A DNA stretch of 64,000 nucleotides from a virus. The notes under the pieces are model-generated. The model saw nothing but the letters and a program-made list of their open reading frames with translations, made no database searches and was not told the origin of the DNA. The stretch spans positions 62,001 to 126,000 of IMG/VR virus record IMGVR_UViG_3300008120_006169; one strand, 5' to 3'. This document shows positions 32,606-41,485 of this stretch, one piece after another. The stretch's first letter is position 1. Every line of letters begins with the position of its first letter. The translations under genes were made by a program, and so were the position numbers.

Positions 32606-33666
32606 GCTATCAAGTTTTTCAACACTGGGATCCATTACAGGTATGCGTGGTCGGTATGACGTACCCGCCGGATTATTACTATTGGATCCAAGATCGCAAC
32701 ACACGCCAACGTTTCCAAACGTTGGCAGAAGAAACTGAACAAGATTATCAAGCCCTTATTGCACTATTGCAAAGCCGGTTCGGAATCCGTGTGTTGCGGC
32801 CTCAACTGCCTGAGGATCTCAGTGCTTTGAAAATTCATGATCATTGGGTGCCACCGCCTGTAACTCCAAGAGATTATTTCATCATGATTCATGATGAACT
32901 GTGGGTTCCGCAACAGCCAAACAGCTCACATGCTCAAAGAGCATACGCCAATCAAACTGAACTGACTTGGACAGAATTTCAACATAGAGATCTTGCACAA
33001 CATCGTGCTAAATTGAGTTGTTATCAAAACGTCGTTGAGCATGTGTTGTCACAAGGCAACACAGTACGACATACAGATCTTGATGTAGTGTCAGGATGCT
33101 TTGTGAGTCGCATTGGTCAAGACTTGTATTTTGCCACTCAAAGTTATGATGAAGATCAAACACAACTGTTGGCCAAAGTCAATCAACTGTTCCCGCGCAC
33201 ACGCAATCGCATTGTGAATGCTGGCGGTCACGGAGATGCTACCTATTGCCCAGTTACTCCTGGATTGATCATTAGCCTACGAGATGTGCCAACTTACGCA
33301 GACACTTTTCCTGGATGGGAAGTGGTGTACTTGCCACCAAGTGATTATGCAGACACTGCGGAATTTCGAGCCAGCATGAAGCACAATCGAGGCCGCTGGA
33401 ACATTCCGGGCTTTGAATCAGATCCTAATCTTGTACACATGGTTGAACATTACTTTGAGTCTTGGGTAGGCAATGCTAGTGAAACTGTGTTTGATGTCAA
33501 CATACTTGTGATAGATCAAAAGAACATTGTGGTATCCAGCCACAATGATCAAGTTGAAAAAGCCTGTGCTAGACACGGTATTGAAGTTCATGTGTCGCCG
33601 TTTAGGCATCGTTATTTTTGGGACGCTGGTATACACTGTATCACAAACGACTTGAGTCGAGCATGA
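32602..33666 (+). CDS. Glycine amidinotransferase-like enzyme
   Basis: 354 residues with a TTG start overlapping the stop of the gene before (TTGA). Family motifs are PRDYFIMIHDELW, GGHGDATYCP (~208), FDVNILVID and the C-terminal catalytic AGIHCITNDLSR (Cys near 346). These are the Asp-His-Cys elements of the amidinotransferase family (GATM, StrB), which move the amidino group of arginine to an amine. Amine acceptor here is unknown. The gene lies between the DsbA-like and polymerase genes, away from other amino-acid genes. Confidence 0.85.
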   Translation: MSYQVFQHWDPLQVCVVGMTYPPDYYYWIQDRNTRQRFQTLAEETEQDYQALIALLQSRFGIRVLRPQLPEDLSALKIHDHWVPPPVTPRDYFIMIHDELWVPQQPNSSHAQRAYANQTELTWTEFQHRDLAQHRAKLSCYQNVVEHVLSQGNTVRHTDLDVVSGCFVSRIGQDLYFATQSYDEDQTQLLAKVNQLFPRTRNRIVNAGGHGDATYCPVTPGLIISLRDVPTYADTFPGWEVVYLPPSDYADTAEFRASMKHNRGRWNIPGFESDPNLVHMVEHYFESWVGNASETVFDVNILVIDQKNIVVSSHNDQVEKACARHGIEVHVSPFRHRYFWDAGIHCITNDLSRA

Positions 33667-33694
33667 TAAGATTTCCTGTCAACACACTGTCTAA

Positions 33695-33702
33695 TATAAA
33701 TA
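33695..33702 (+). promoter_or_regulatory. T4-type late motif TATAAATA upstream of the polymerase
   Basis: Exact TATAAATA, 60 bases before the polymerase start. A GCTC-TCGTTAC-GAGC hairpin lies between them. Unlike the other late motifs this one is not next to the start codon. Confidence 0.5.
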
Positions 33703-33762
33703 TCTGCGAGTCGCTCTCGTTACGAGCATGAATCATGGCTTACCGGCCACAAACGGAGAACA

Positions 33763-36423
33763 ATGAGTTATATCGACGCACTTTTTGATCGTGAACACGA
33801 TCGCATACATGTAGTAGAACGCCGCGATGGCGAACGAGTCTACAAGGAATATCCTGCCAACTACATTTTCTATTATGACGATCCTAGAGGCAAGTTTCAA
33901 AGCATCTACGGCACACCTGTAAATAGATTCTCATCGCGCAACAACAAAGAATTTCGCAAGGAAGTTCGCAGCCAGTCGGGCAAGCAGTTGTATGAATCAG
34001 ACATCAATCCTATCTTTAGATGTTTGGAAGAGAACTACAAAGACCAAGATGCTCCAGAACTGCACACAGCATTTTTTGACATCGAAGTTGCGTTTGATGC
34101 AGAGCGTGGATTCTCGCCTGTGGCAGATCCCTTCAATCCTATCACTGCTATATCTGTATATTTAGATTGGCTGGATCAGATGATCACACTGGCGGTGCCG
34201 CCTAAACATCTAAGCTGGGATACTGCACAAGAGCTGGTGGCCGAGTTTGAAAATACCATCTTGTTTGAGCGTGAAGAAGACATGATCAAAATGTTCTTGG
34301 ATGTGATTGAAGGTGCGGATGTACTTACAGGTTGGAACTCAGAAGGTTACGACATTCCTTACACAGTAAATCGTACCACAAGAATACTCAGCAAGGATGA
34401 CACACGACGCTTTTGTTTGTGGGGACAGTTTCCCAAGCAAAGAATGTTTGAACGCTTTGGCGCAGAGAATCAAACTTACGACTTAGTCGGTCGTGTGCAT
34501 ATGGACTACATGCAGTTGTATCGCAAGTACACATACGAGGAACGCCACTCATATAGTTTGGATGCTATCGGCGAGTACGAGCTGGGTGAACGCAAAACAC
34601 AATTTGAAGGCACACTGGATCAGTTGTACAACCAGCACTTCAAAAAGTTTATTGAGTACAACCGCCAAGACACCATGATCATTGCCAAGTTAGACAAGAA
34701 ATTGCGTTTCTTGGACCTAGCCAATGAACTGGCACACGCCAATACTGTGTTGCTACAAACCACAATGGGTGCTGTGGCAGTGACTGAACAGGCCATTATC
34801 AATGAAGCACACGAGCGTGGAATGGTTGTGCCCAATCGTAAGCAACGCCTTACAGATGATGACACCCAGGCCGCAGGTGCTTATGTGGCATATCCTAAAA
34901 AGGGCCTGCACATGTGGATTGGGTCAGTGGACATCAACAGTCTATATCCATCTGCAATTCGTGCCATGAACATGGGTCCAGAAACTGTGGTGGGCCAATT
35001 GCGGCAAACCATGACTGATCAGTTGATCAAATCCAACATGGCCAAGGGACAAAGTTTTGCGGCTGCATGGGAAGGCTTGTTTGCCAGTTTAGAGTATACT
35101 GCTGTGATGGAACAGCAACGTGGTACAGAAATTACCATTGACTGGGAAGGTGGCGAAGAGTCAGTACACTCTGCTATGGAAATCTGGCACATGATCTTTG
35201 ACTCAAATCAACCTTGGATCCTTACTGCCAATGGTACCATTCTCACTTACGAGAAGAAAGGTATCATCCCTGGCCTGCTGGAACGCTGGTATCGTGAACG
35301 ACAAGAACTGCAAGCCAAGAAGAAGCAGACCAAGGATCCCAAAGAGATTGCGTTCTGGGACAAACGTCAATTGGTCAAGAAGATTAACTTGAATAGCTTG
35401 TATGGTGCTATTTTGAATCCAGGCTGTAGATTCTTTGACAAGCGTATTGGGCAGTCAACCACACTGGCAGGTCGAAGTATTGCCAAGCACATGGATGCTC
35501 ACATCAATGAGTGCATCACAGGCGAATATGATCACACAGGCAAGGCCATCATCTATGGTGATACAGACTCATGCTATTTTTCTGCGTGGCCCATACTGGA
35601 AAAAGAAGTTGCAGAAGGACGGATGGAATGGTCAAAAGAAATCTGCATCCAACTGTACGACTCAATTGCTGATCAAGTGAATGAGAGCTTTCCAGCGTTT
35701 ATGGAACAGGCGTTCCATTGTCCCCGAGACATGGGTGCGTTGATCAAAGCAGGTCGTGAACTGGTTGCTGACCGCAGTTTGTTCATTACCAAGAAGCGTT
35801 ATGCTGTGAACATCATTGACTTGGAAGGCAAGCGACTGGATGTAGACGGCAAGATTGGCAAGACCAAGGCCATGGGCTTGGATCTCAAGCGTTCAGATAC
35901 CCCCAAAGTAATTCAAGACTTCCTGTTAGAAATTCTAAATAAAGTACTGGCAGGTACACAACGAGATGAGATCATTGAACGCATTAGAGAATTCAAGTAT
36001 GAGTTTAAAGAGCGTCCAGGCTGGGAAAAAGGATCGCCTAAGCGTGTGAACAACTTGACCAAATATGCGGCAGAGGAAGCACGCCTGGGCAAAGCAAACA
36101 TGCCAGGACACGTTCGTGCCGCAATGAATTGGAATCAAATGCGTAGAATGAATTCAGACAACTACTCAATGCAGGTTGTGGATGGTATGAAAACCATTGT
36201 GTGCAAACTCAAATCAAATGCACTTGGATGGACATCAATTGGCTATCCTACAGATGAGCAAAGATTGCCTGCATGGTTTACTGAACTGCCGTTTGACGAT
36301 GGGCTAATGGAAGCAACTGTTGTGGATCAAAAGGTCGACAACTTGCTGGGTGTGTTGGAATGGGACCTTGCGTCTGCTACCAACACAGAAAATACTTTTA
36401 CATCACTATTTTCATTCGAATGA
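33763..36423 (+). CDS. 43: Family B DNA polymerase (T4 gp43-like)
   Basis: 886 residues (T4 gp43 has 898). Exonuclease motifs: FFDIEVAF (~105), WNSEGYDIPY, YNRQDTMI. Polymerase motifs: motif A VDINSLYPS (~389), motif B KKINLNSLYG (~539), motif C YGDTDSCYF (~601). All catalytic acidic residues are present and the offsets from T4 are nearly constant. The C-terminus TFTSLFSFE resembles the clamp-binding end of T4 gp43. It is the replicative polymerase, acting with the clamp at 37398. The next gene begins in an ATGA overlap. Confidence 0.97.
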   Translation: MSYIDALFDREHDRIHVVERRDGERVYKEYPANYIFYYDDPRGKFQSIYGTPVNRFSSRNNKEFRKEVRSQSGKQLYESDINPIFRCLEENYKDQDAPELHTAFFDIEVAFDAERGFSPVADPFNPITAISVYLDWLDQMITLAVPPKHLSWDTAQELVAEFENTILFEREEDMIKMFLDVIEGADVLTGWNSEGYDIPYTVNRTTRILSKDDTRRFCLWGQFPKQRMFERFGAENQTYDLVGRVHMDYMQLYRKYTYEERHSYSLDAIGEYELGERKTQFEGTLDQLYNQHFKKFIEYNRQDTMIIAKLDKKLRFLDLANELAHANTVLLQTTMGAVAVTEQAIINEAHERGMVVPNRKQRLTDDDTQAAGAYVAYPKKGLHMWIGSVDINSLYPSAIRAMNMGPETVVGQLRQTMTDQLIKSNMAKGQSFAAAWEGLFASLEYTAVMEQQRGTEITIDWEGGEESVHSAMEIWHMIFDSNQPWILTANGTILTYEKKGIIPGLLERWYRERQELQAKKKQTKDPKEIAFWDKRQLVKKINLNSLYGAILNPGCRFFDKRIGQSTTLAGRSIAKHMDAHINECITGEYDHTGKAIIYGDTDSCYFSAWPILEKEVAEGRMEWSKEICIQLYDSIADQVNESFPAFMEQAFHCPRDMGALIKAGRELVADRSLFITKKRYAVNIIDLEGKRLDVDGKIGKTKAMGLDLKRSDTPKVIQDFLLEILNKVLAGTQRDEIIERIREFKYEFKERPGWEKGSPKRVNNLTKYAAEEARLGKANMPGHVRAAMNWNQMRRMNSDNYSMQVVDGMKTIVCKLKSNALGWTSIGYPTDEQRLPAWFTELPFDDGLMEATVVDQKVDNLLGVLEWDLASATNTENTFTSLFSFE

Positions 36424-37364
36424 AACTGAGCGAACTTGTTGATTACTTGAACCACATTGATGAATTTGAGTTAGGTCAAATTCATCAAGAAGCCCGTCAC
36501 AGACTTGATGCTGTGATACACAAAATTGCCAACCACAATGTGCAATTTAACAAATTTACACAAGGCATCATTGCCAATGGTAACAAAATTAATGAAAGTT
36601 TCCAGCAATTCAATCATACCATTGACGCTATACGCAGTCACGTGATTGACGCTATGACTGCACAGCATCCAGAATACTTGCGTGAAAGTTTGAGATTGTT
36701 CCAGCATGAAATGTGTTATGACACTACCGAACACATTCTTAATCGTAGGCTACGTTGCGATCCCGAAAGTGCTGAACTACTACAAGGTAGAATTTTACGC
36801 TACACAGATTGGCGTGTGCCTGGATTGATTTTCAGACCAGCACTGGAACAACACGTGGAGCAATTGGTACCATTGGACCCGTTGTACATGATTGACAACA
36901 ATCTTGAATTGCTAGAACCTGCCTGTCAAGGATTTACTGAAGAATATCGACGTAGACTGAGATTATACACAGCTGAAGAGATTCTAGGCAAACCAATACT
37001 TGCACTGTTGCCAGATGCTCAGTTTGGATATTGCTTTGCTTACAATTACTTCAATTACAAACCATTGGAATTGATATGTCAGTACTTGGATGAGCTGTGG
37101 AAAAAACTTCGGCCTGGCGGAGTGGTGTTTTTTACCTACAACGACTGTGATCGTGCTCACGGAGTTGCATTGGCCGAGCGCAGTTACATGTGCTACACTC
37201 CAGGATCGTTGATTCAAGAACATGCTGAAACATTGGGATTTGAGCTCATGCATCGTCACAATGGCCCTGCTGACGTTGCATGGTTTGAGTTCCAAAAACC
37301 TGGAGAAATAGATTCGCTTAGAGGCGGACAAACATTAGCCAGAATAGTTGCAAATTCTAAATAA
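36420..37364 (+). CDS. Methyltransferase-like protein
   Basis: 314 residues; ATG 36420 overlaps the polymerase stop. The N-terminal 100 residues are helical. The C-terminal part has FGYCFAYNYFNYKPLELI, then LRPGGVVFFTYNDCDR, the strand-turn found after motif III of class I SAM methyltransferases, and GFELMHRHNG. I do not see a glycine-rich SAM loop, so the enzyme may be divergent or lack activity. Confidence 0.5.
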   Translation: MKLSELVDYLNHIDEFELGQIHQEARHRLDAVIHKIANHNVQFNKFTQGIIANGNKINESFQQFNHTIDAIRSHVIDAMTAQHPEYLRESLRLFQHEMCYDTTEHILNRRLRCDPESAELLQGRILRYTDWRVPGLIFRPALEQHVEQLVPLDPLYMIDNNLELLEPACQGFTEEYRRRLRLYTAEEILGKPILALLPDAQFGYCFAYNYFNYKPLELICQYLDELWKKLRPGGVVFFTYNDCDRAHGVALAERSYMCYTPGSLIQEHAETLGFELMHRHNGPADVAWFEFQKPGEIDSLRGGQTLARIVANSK

Positions 37365-37376
37365 ACCTGTTAAACT
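37348..37376 (+). promoter_or_regulatory. Sigma70-type promoter of the clamp gene
   Basis: TTGCAA (37348-37353), 17-base spacer, TAAACT (37371-37376); AGGAG at 37385-37389 precedes the ATG. The -10 is only a partial match. Confidence 0.5.
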
Positions 37377-37397
37377 TAAACATTAGGAGTATACAAA

Positions 37398-38120
37398 ATG
37401 AGAGATTATCTATTAGACTTAGTACAACACACACACGATCTTGGCTGCATTGATTTGATCAAGATTGTAGGCGATGACAAAGCCACACAAATTGTAGGCC
37501 TTGCTGAAGACATGAGCGTGGTTGTGGAAGGTGAATTCAAAAATCCACATCCAGACTTTGTGGGCACATTTGGCATGCCAAACTTGGCCAAGATCAAAAT
37601 TCTGTTGAACTTGCAGGAGTACAAAGAAAACGCCAAACTCAGCTTGAGTCGCCGAGCAGGCGGCGAGCCAGATGGCATCAAGTTTGAAAATGCCGCAGGC
37701 GATTTTCAAAACAACTATCGTTTCATGGCCGAAGCCATTGTGACTGAAAAACTCAAGACGCCCAAGTTCAAAGGTGTAAACTGGCACATTGAATTTGAAC
37801 CCACTGTGGCTGCCATCCAACGCCTGCGTATGCAAGCACAGGCCAATGCTGAAGAACCACATTTCCAGGCCAAGACTGAAAACGGAGACTTGAAGTTTTT
37901 CTTTGGTGATCATAGCACACATGCTGGTAACTTTGTGTTCCACCCAGGTGTAAATGGTCAATTGAAACGTGCTTGGTCGTGGCCTGCTCAACAAGTCATG
38001 AGTATCCTGTCATTGACTGGGGACAAGACCGTTCGTATCAGTGATGATGGTGCTGCCAAGATCACGGTGGATAGTGGCATTGCTGTTTACAATTATATCT
38101 TACCAGCACAAAGCAAGTGA
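37398..38120 (+). CDS. 45: Sliding clamp (T4 gp45-like)
   Basis: 240 residues, near the 228 of T4 gp45. Two repeats of a DNA-clamp fold fit: FVGTFGMPNLAKIKILLNL in the first, TVRISDDGAAKITVDSGIAVYNYILPA at the end of the second. A loader is not in the window. The clamp raises processivity of the polymerase and in T4 also activates late transcription. The gene has its own promoter-like sequence. Confidence 0.85.
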   Translation: MRDYLLDLVQHTHDLGCIDLIKIVGDDKATQIVGLAEDMSVVVEGEFKNPHPDFVGTFGMPNLAKIKILLNLQEYKENAKLSLSRRAGGEPDGIKFENAAGDFQNNYRFMAEAIVTEKLKTPKFKGVNWHIEFEPTVAAIQRLRMQAQANAEEPHFQAKTENGDLKFFFGDHSTHAGNFVFHPGVNGQLKRAWSWPAQQVMSILSLTGDKTVRISDDGAAKITVDSGIAVYNYILPAQSK

Positions 38121-38121
38121 T

Positions 38122-38880
38122 ATGTTTAAAAAACCAACAGGACCTAAATTTGTTGATGATGGTGATCCGGCAGGACCTAACCAAGCTGGGAATGGACAAA
38201 GCTATTGCATTGTCAAAGATAATCCATCAAGATGTTTGATTTACGTTCACATTCCTAAAAATGCCAGCAGCTGGACCAAGCATCATACACCGGGATATTT
38301 GTTTAACTACCGTACACAAAAATTTTACGAAGATATTCCAACACAATACAATATCAACGTTTCAACATGGTCAGAACATTTACAGAATGCCCAGTATGCT
38401 GTGATACTTAGAGATCCTATCAATCGGTGGGTGACTGGACTAGCACAGTATCTGCAAGGATGGGATCCAGAACATCCATTGCATATAAACAATGTTGATT
38501 GGGATATGATATTCGATACTGTAATGTTCGACAGTCACACTCAACCACAATGTGATTTTATTAAAGGTATCGATCATTCTAAGATCACTTGGTTACGGTG
38601 TGATGATGAGCTGGCCAAAAACTTTGGCAAGATGATGGAACAGTTTACTGGTACACCGTTTAATCTCACAACAGAAGATCAAGATCCTACCAATGTGTTT
38701 AATATTACTAAAAAGATCAACCCCACAGTGACAGAATTGTTCACTACAGAGTTACAACAAAATATAGTAGATCGTATCAATGAAAAACTTTCAAGCAATC
38801 CAGACTATCTAAATAGACTTCGCAGTTTCTATAAAGAGGACTGTGAACTATTTGAAACAGTAAACTTTTACCAAGCATGA
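38122..38880 (+). CDS. Sulfotransferase-like protein
   Basis: 252 residues. HIPKNASSW (~43-51) is the 5'-phosphosulfate loop of PAPS-dependent sulfotransferases, and VILRDPINRWVTGLAQY (~93-109) the 3'-phosphate motif (RDPxxR). The enzyme would transfer sulfate from PAPS to a hydroxyl or amine, often of a sugar. PAPS may come from the APS kinase-like gene at 2490. It starts one base after the clamp gene and overlaps the DpdA gene by ATGA. ATG 38122 is preferred because an upstream in-frame ATG lies far inside the clamp gene. Confidence 0.8.
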   Translation: MFKKPTGPKFVDDGDPAGPNQAGNGQSYCIVKDNPSRCLIYVHIPKNASSWTKHHTPGYLFNYRTQKFYEDIPTQYNINVSTWSEHLQNAQYAVILRDPINRWVTGLAQYLQGWDPEHPLHINNVDWDMIFDTVMFDSHTQPQCDFIKGIDHSKITWLRCDDELAKNFGKMMEQFTGTPFNLTTEDQDPTNVFNITKKINPTVTELFTTELQQNIVDRINEKLSSNPDYLNRLRSFYKEDCELFETVNFYQA

Positions 38881-40415
38881 CCCAAGACGACTTAACTGCC
38901 AAGCAATCGGACTACGCTGTGTTCCTTCCGGCCATCAGCGGGTTCTATGCCACGTTCATAGGCAAGCAAAGGAATGAACCATATGTGGATCCGGCGAGAT
39001 TGCCTCAGGGCCTTAGTGACATGGAGCAACTTAATTGGCTTAACTCTACCAAAGCACTTTTCCCTTACCGTTGGTCCCTATACTCTGGAGGGCATGCAAA
39101 TCTCGATCTTGCTAAACAAGACTGGTCAGAAGACATGGTACGGAACAGAGAGCCTGGCACAATCATGCTGGGCGACTCTGGTGGTTTCCAGATTGCTAAA
39201 GGTGTGTGGGAAGGTGATTGGCGAGCCAACTCAGGTTGTGCCAAGGCTCAGGCCAAACGAGAACAAGCACTAGCCTGGTTAGATGGTATAGCAGACTATG
39301 CTATGACACTTGATATTCCAAGTTTTGTTATCAATGAAAAGAATGGATGGAAGTCTGGCATTAGCACTTTGGATGAGGCAGTCAAGGCAACACATTACAA
39401 CAACGAATACTTCATGAAACATCGCAAGGGTGTGGCAAACGGTGGTACCAAGTTCTTGAATGTGTTGCAAGGTGGTAACCATACTCATGCAGAAGAATGG
39501 TATCAGATGATGAAGGATTATTGCGATCCACAAAAATATCCAGATACGCATTTCAATGGCTGGGCCATGGGCGGACAAAACATGTGTGATGTTCACTTGG
39601 TACTCAAACGTATTGTGGCATTGCGCTATGACAATTTACTTCAAGAAGGTGTCCATGATTGGATGCACTTCTTGGGAACCTCCAAACTGGAGTGGGCTGT
39701 TTTATTAACTGTAATCCAAAGGGCCGTGAGAAAATATGTCAATCCAAACTTCACAATCTCGTTTGACTGCGCCAGTCCGTTCCTTGCAACAGCAAACGGA
39801 CAGGTCTACTTTGAAAATGTCTTTGAAAACAACTCAAAATGGTCGTATCGCATGGCTCCTACAGCCGACGACAAAAAGTACGCCACTGACACACGTGCCT
39901 GGGGTACAAGTATAGTTGCCGATGGAGTAGTACCACGTTGGGAAGATAGCCCCATAAGCAAACTTCTCAAGATGAAAGACATCTGTATCTACAAGCCAGG
40001 CGACCTAAATAAAAATGGTAAAGAAGGCAAGACATCGTGGGACAGTTTCTCATATGCTTTACTCATGGGCCATAATGTCTGGATGCACTTGACCGCAGTA
40101 CAAGAAGCCAATAGACGTTTTGATGCAGGAGAACATCCTGCCATGATGCGTCGTAGCACTGGTGACTATGCTTACTTTGAAGACATTGTGGAAGATATTT
40201 TCACTGCACCCACAAGAGAACAAGCCGAATCTATTGTTGAGAAATACAGTACATATTGGATGGAGATTGTGGGCACACGAGGCTTTAAGGGCAAGAAGAC
40301 TGTGAATGCTACTACTCAATTCAATGCATTGTTTGAATATGAGGACAGTGAGTCGGAGCCCGACGAAGTAGATTTGGACAGTGACAAATTGGACAACCTG
40401 AGCACAGAAATATAA
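38877..40415 (+). CDS. dpdA: DpdA-like DNA 7-deazaguanine transglycosylase
   Basis: 512 residues of the tRNA-guanine transglycosylase fold. IMLGDSGGFQIA (~97-108) matches the DSGGFQ of TGT, WAMGGQNM the GG substrate loop, and TISFDCASPF (~293-302) the nucleophile aspartate region. The zinc site CxCxxC...H of bacterial TGT is not visible, and long insertions fit the DpdA family, which swaps guanine in DNA for a 7-deazaguanine. The window also has folE, queD and queE. So phage DNA is probably modified. Confidence 0.85.
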   Translation: MTQDDLTAKQSDYAVFLPAISGFYATFIGKQRNEPYVDPARLPQGLSDMEQLNWLNSTKALFPYRWSLYSGGHANLDLAKQDWSEDMVRNREPGTIMLGDSGGFQIAKGVWEGDWRANSGCAKAQAKREQALAWLDGIADYAMTLDIPSFVINEKNGWKSGISTLDEAVKATHYNNEYFMKHRKGVANGGTKFLNVLQGGNHTHAEEWYQMMKDYCDPQKYPDTHFNGWAMGGQNMCDVHLVLKRIVALRYDNLLQEGVHDWMHFLGTSKLEWAVLLTVIQRAVRKYVNPNFTISFDCASPFLATANGQVYFENVFENNSKWSYRMAPTADDKKYATDTRAWGTSIVADGVVPRWEDSPISKLLKMKDICIYKPGDLNKNGKEGKTSWDSFSYALLMGHNVWMHLTAVQEANRRFDAGEHPAMMRRSTGDYAYFEDIVEDIFTAPTREQAESIVEKYSTYWMEIVGTRGFKGKKTVNATTQFNALFEYEDSESEPDEVDLDSDKLDNLSTEI

Positions 40416-40437
40416 TACTTTTATTTTAACAATTTGA

Positions 40438-40466
40438 TTGACTCAAAATTGTTCTTGTGTTATAGT
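40438..40466 (+). promoter_or_regulatory. Sigma70-type promoter
   Basis: TTGACT (40438-40443), 17-base spacer, TATAGT (40461-40466), before a gene with AGGAG at 40486-40490. Confidence 0.75.
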
Positions 40467-40496
40467 GTGTGCATTGTAACAACTTAGGAGTTGGTT

Positions 40497-41414
40497 TTGA
40501 ATATTCAGAAACTACTTGCACAAGATCCCAACAAAGCCGTTCTAAAGGCTATAACGGCCGGTGTAAGATTAGCATTTATGGCCGGCGACTTGCGAAAATT
40601 TGCTAATCATGTTAAAGCCCGCACAATCGAAGAACTCAAAGAATATTGCTATTACAAAAGATTTTTCAATGGTGGTTTTGCCGCAGGACCTGAATATAAC
40701 CAGGCGAGCATTTCTGGTGACACTGTGCATTGGAGTAATGGCGGTATCAGAAAATTTCATTCAGATGTTATGGGATTACAACATGCTACCGGCAATAGCG
40801 GTACAGATCTAATCACTGGCAAGGCCATTGGAAGAATGCATGAGCTAGGGTTGGCCGGTTTATCAGGTGATAACTTTGCCAATGAATGGCATTGCGAGCA
40901 CACATATCCTATTAAACAAATTGAAAAAGATTTAATTCGAGAAGTGATCGAAAACAGCAGGAGAGTCAGCCCTAAAGACATGGCTAGATATGCAATGAAT
41001 CATGCTTTAGCAACGACCGTTCATACGTCAGAAAGAACACACGGTGGTCCCACTACTAACGAAAATTTACGTCCGTTTGAAAAATATAACGACGGAGTGT
41101 TACAGTATGTTGACGGAAGATTCATTGACGTAACCAATGCAACAATACAAGAAGTAACCTATAATAGATGGAATCGTAATTCTTACTACAAGGAATTTAT
41201 TTGCTTGTTTGAAGATCTTCCTGATTCAAATTTTGAAGATGTTAGGGAAGAAACAAAGCAGAGTCTCTACAATATAACTCCTGGTTCGACAGAACGCAAG
41301 TTAATCGATTTGACTCCTGAAGCATTAGATGTATTGGCTCAAAATGATCCAATGGAAATTGCAACCAGATGGTGCCCTGATGCCTTCAAAGATCGTTGGA
41401 AAAAGAAGAAGTAA
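40497..41414 (+). CDS. Unknown protein, possible HNH-type nuclease
   Basis: About 305 residues from TTG 40497, six bases after AGGAG; another TTG at 40491 is too close to the ribosome site. A stretch WHCEHTYPIKQIEKD followed by NENLRPFEKYN resembles the H...N layout of HNH nucleases, where EHxxP is the first half. The match is partial. It has its own promoter and lies after dpdA. It might cut host DNA lacking the modification, but this is speculation. It could also be a packaging or regulatory protein. Confidence 0.45.
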   Translation: MNIQKLLAQDPNKAVLKAITAGVRLAFMAGDLRKFANHVKARTIEELKEYCYYKRFFNGGFAAGPEYNQASISGDTVHWSNGGIRKFHSDVMGLQHATGNSGTDLITGKAIGRMHELGLAGLSGDNFANEWHCEHTYPIKQIEKDLIREVIENSRRVSPKDMARYAMNHALATTVHTSERTHGGPTTNENLRPFEKYNDGVLQYVDGRFIDVTNATIQEVTYNRWNRNSYYKEFICLFEDLPDSNFEDVREETKQSLYNITPGSTERKLIDLTPEALDVLAQNDPMEIATRWCPDAFKDRWKKKK

Positions 41415-41417
41415 CTC

Positions 41418-41446
41418 TTGCTTTCTCTCTCGTGATCCTGTATACT
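41418..41446 (+). promoter_or_regulatory. Sigma70-type promoter of the FkbM gene
   Basis: TTGCTT (41418-41423), 17-base spacer, TATACT (41441-41446), followed by AAGG before the ATG at 41486. Confidence 0.65.
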
Positions 41447-41485
41447 GTTAAATATGTATGCAGGATTTCTTTATAAGGCAACAAC

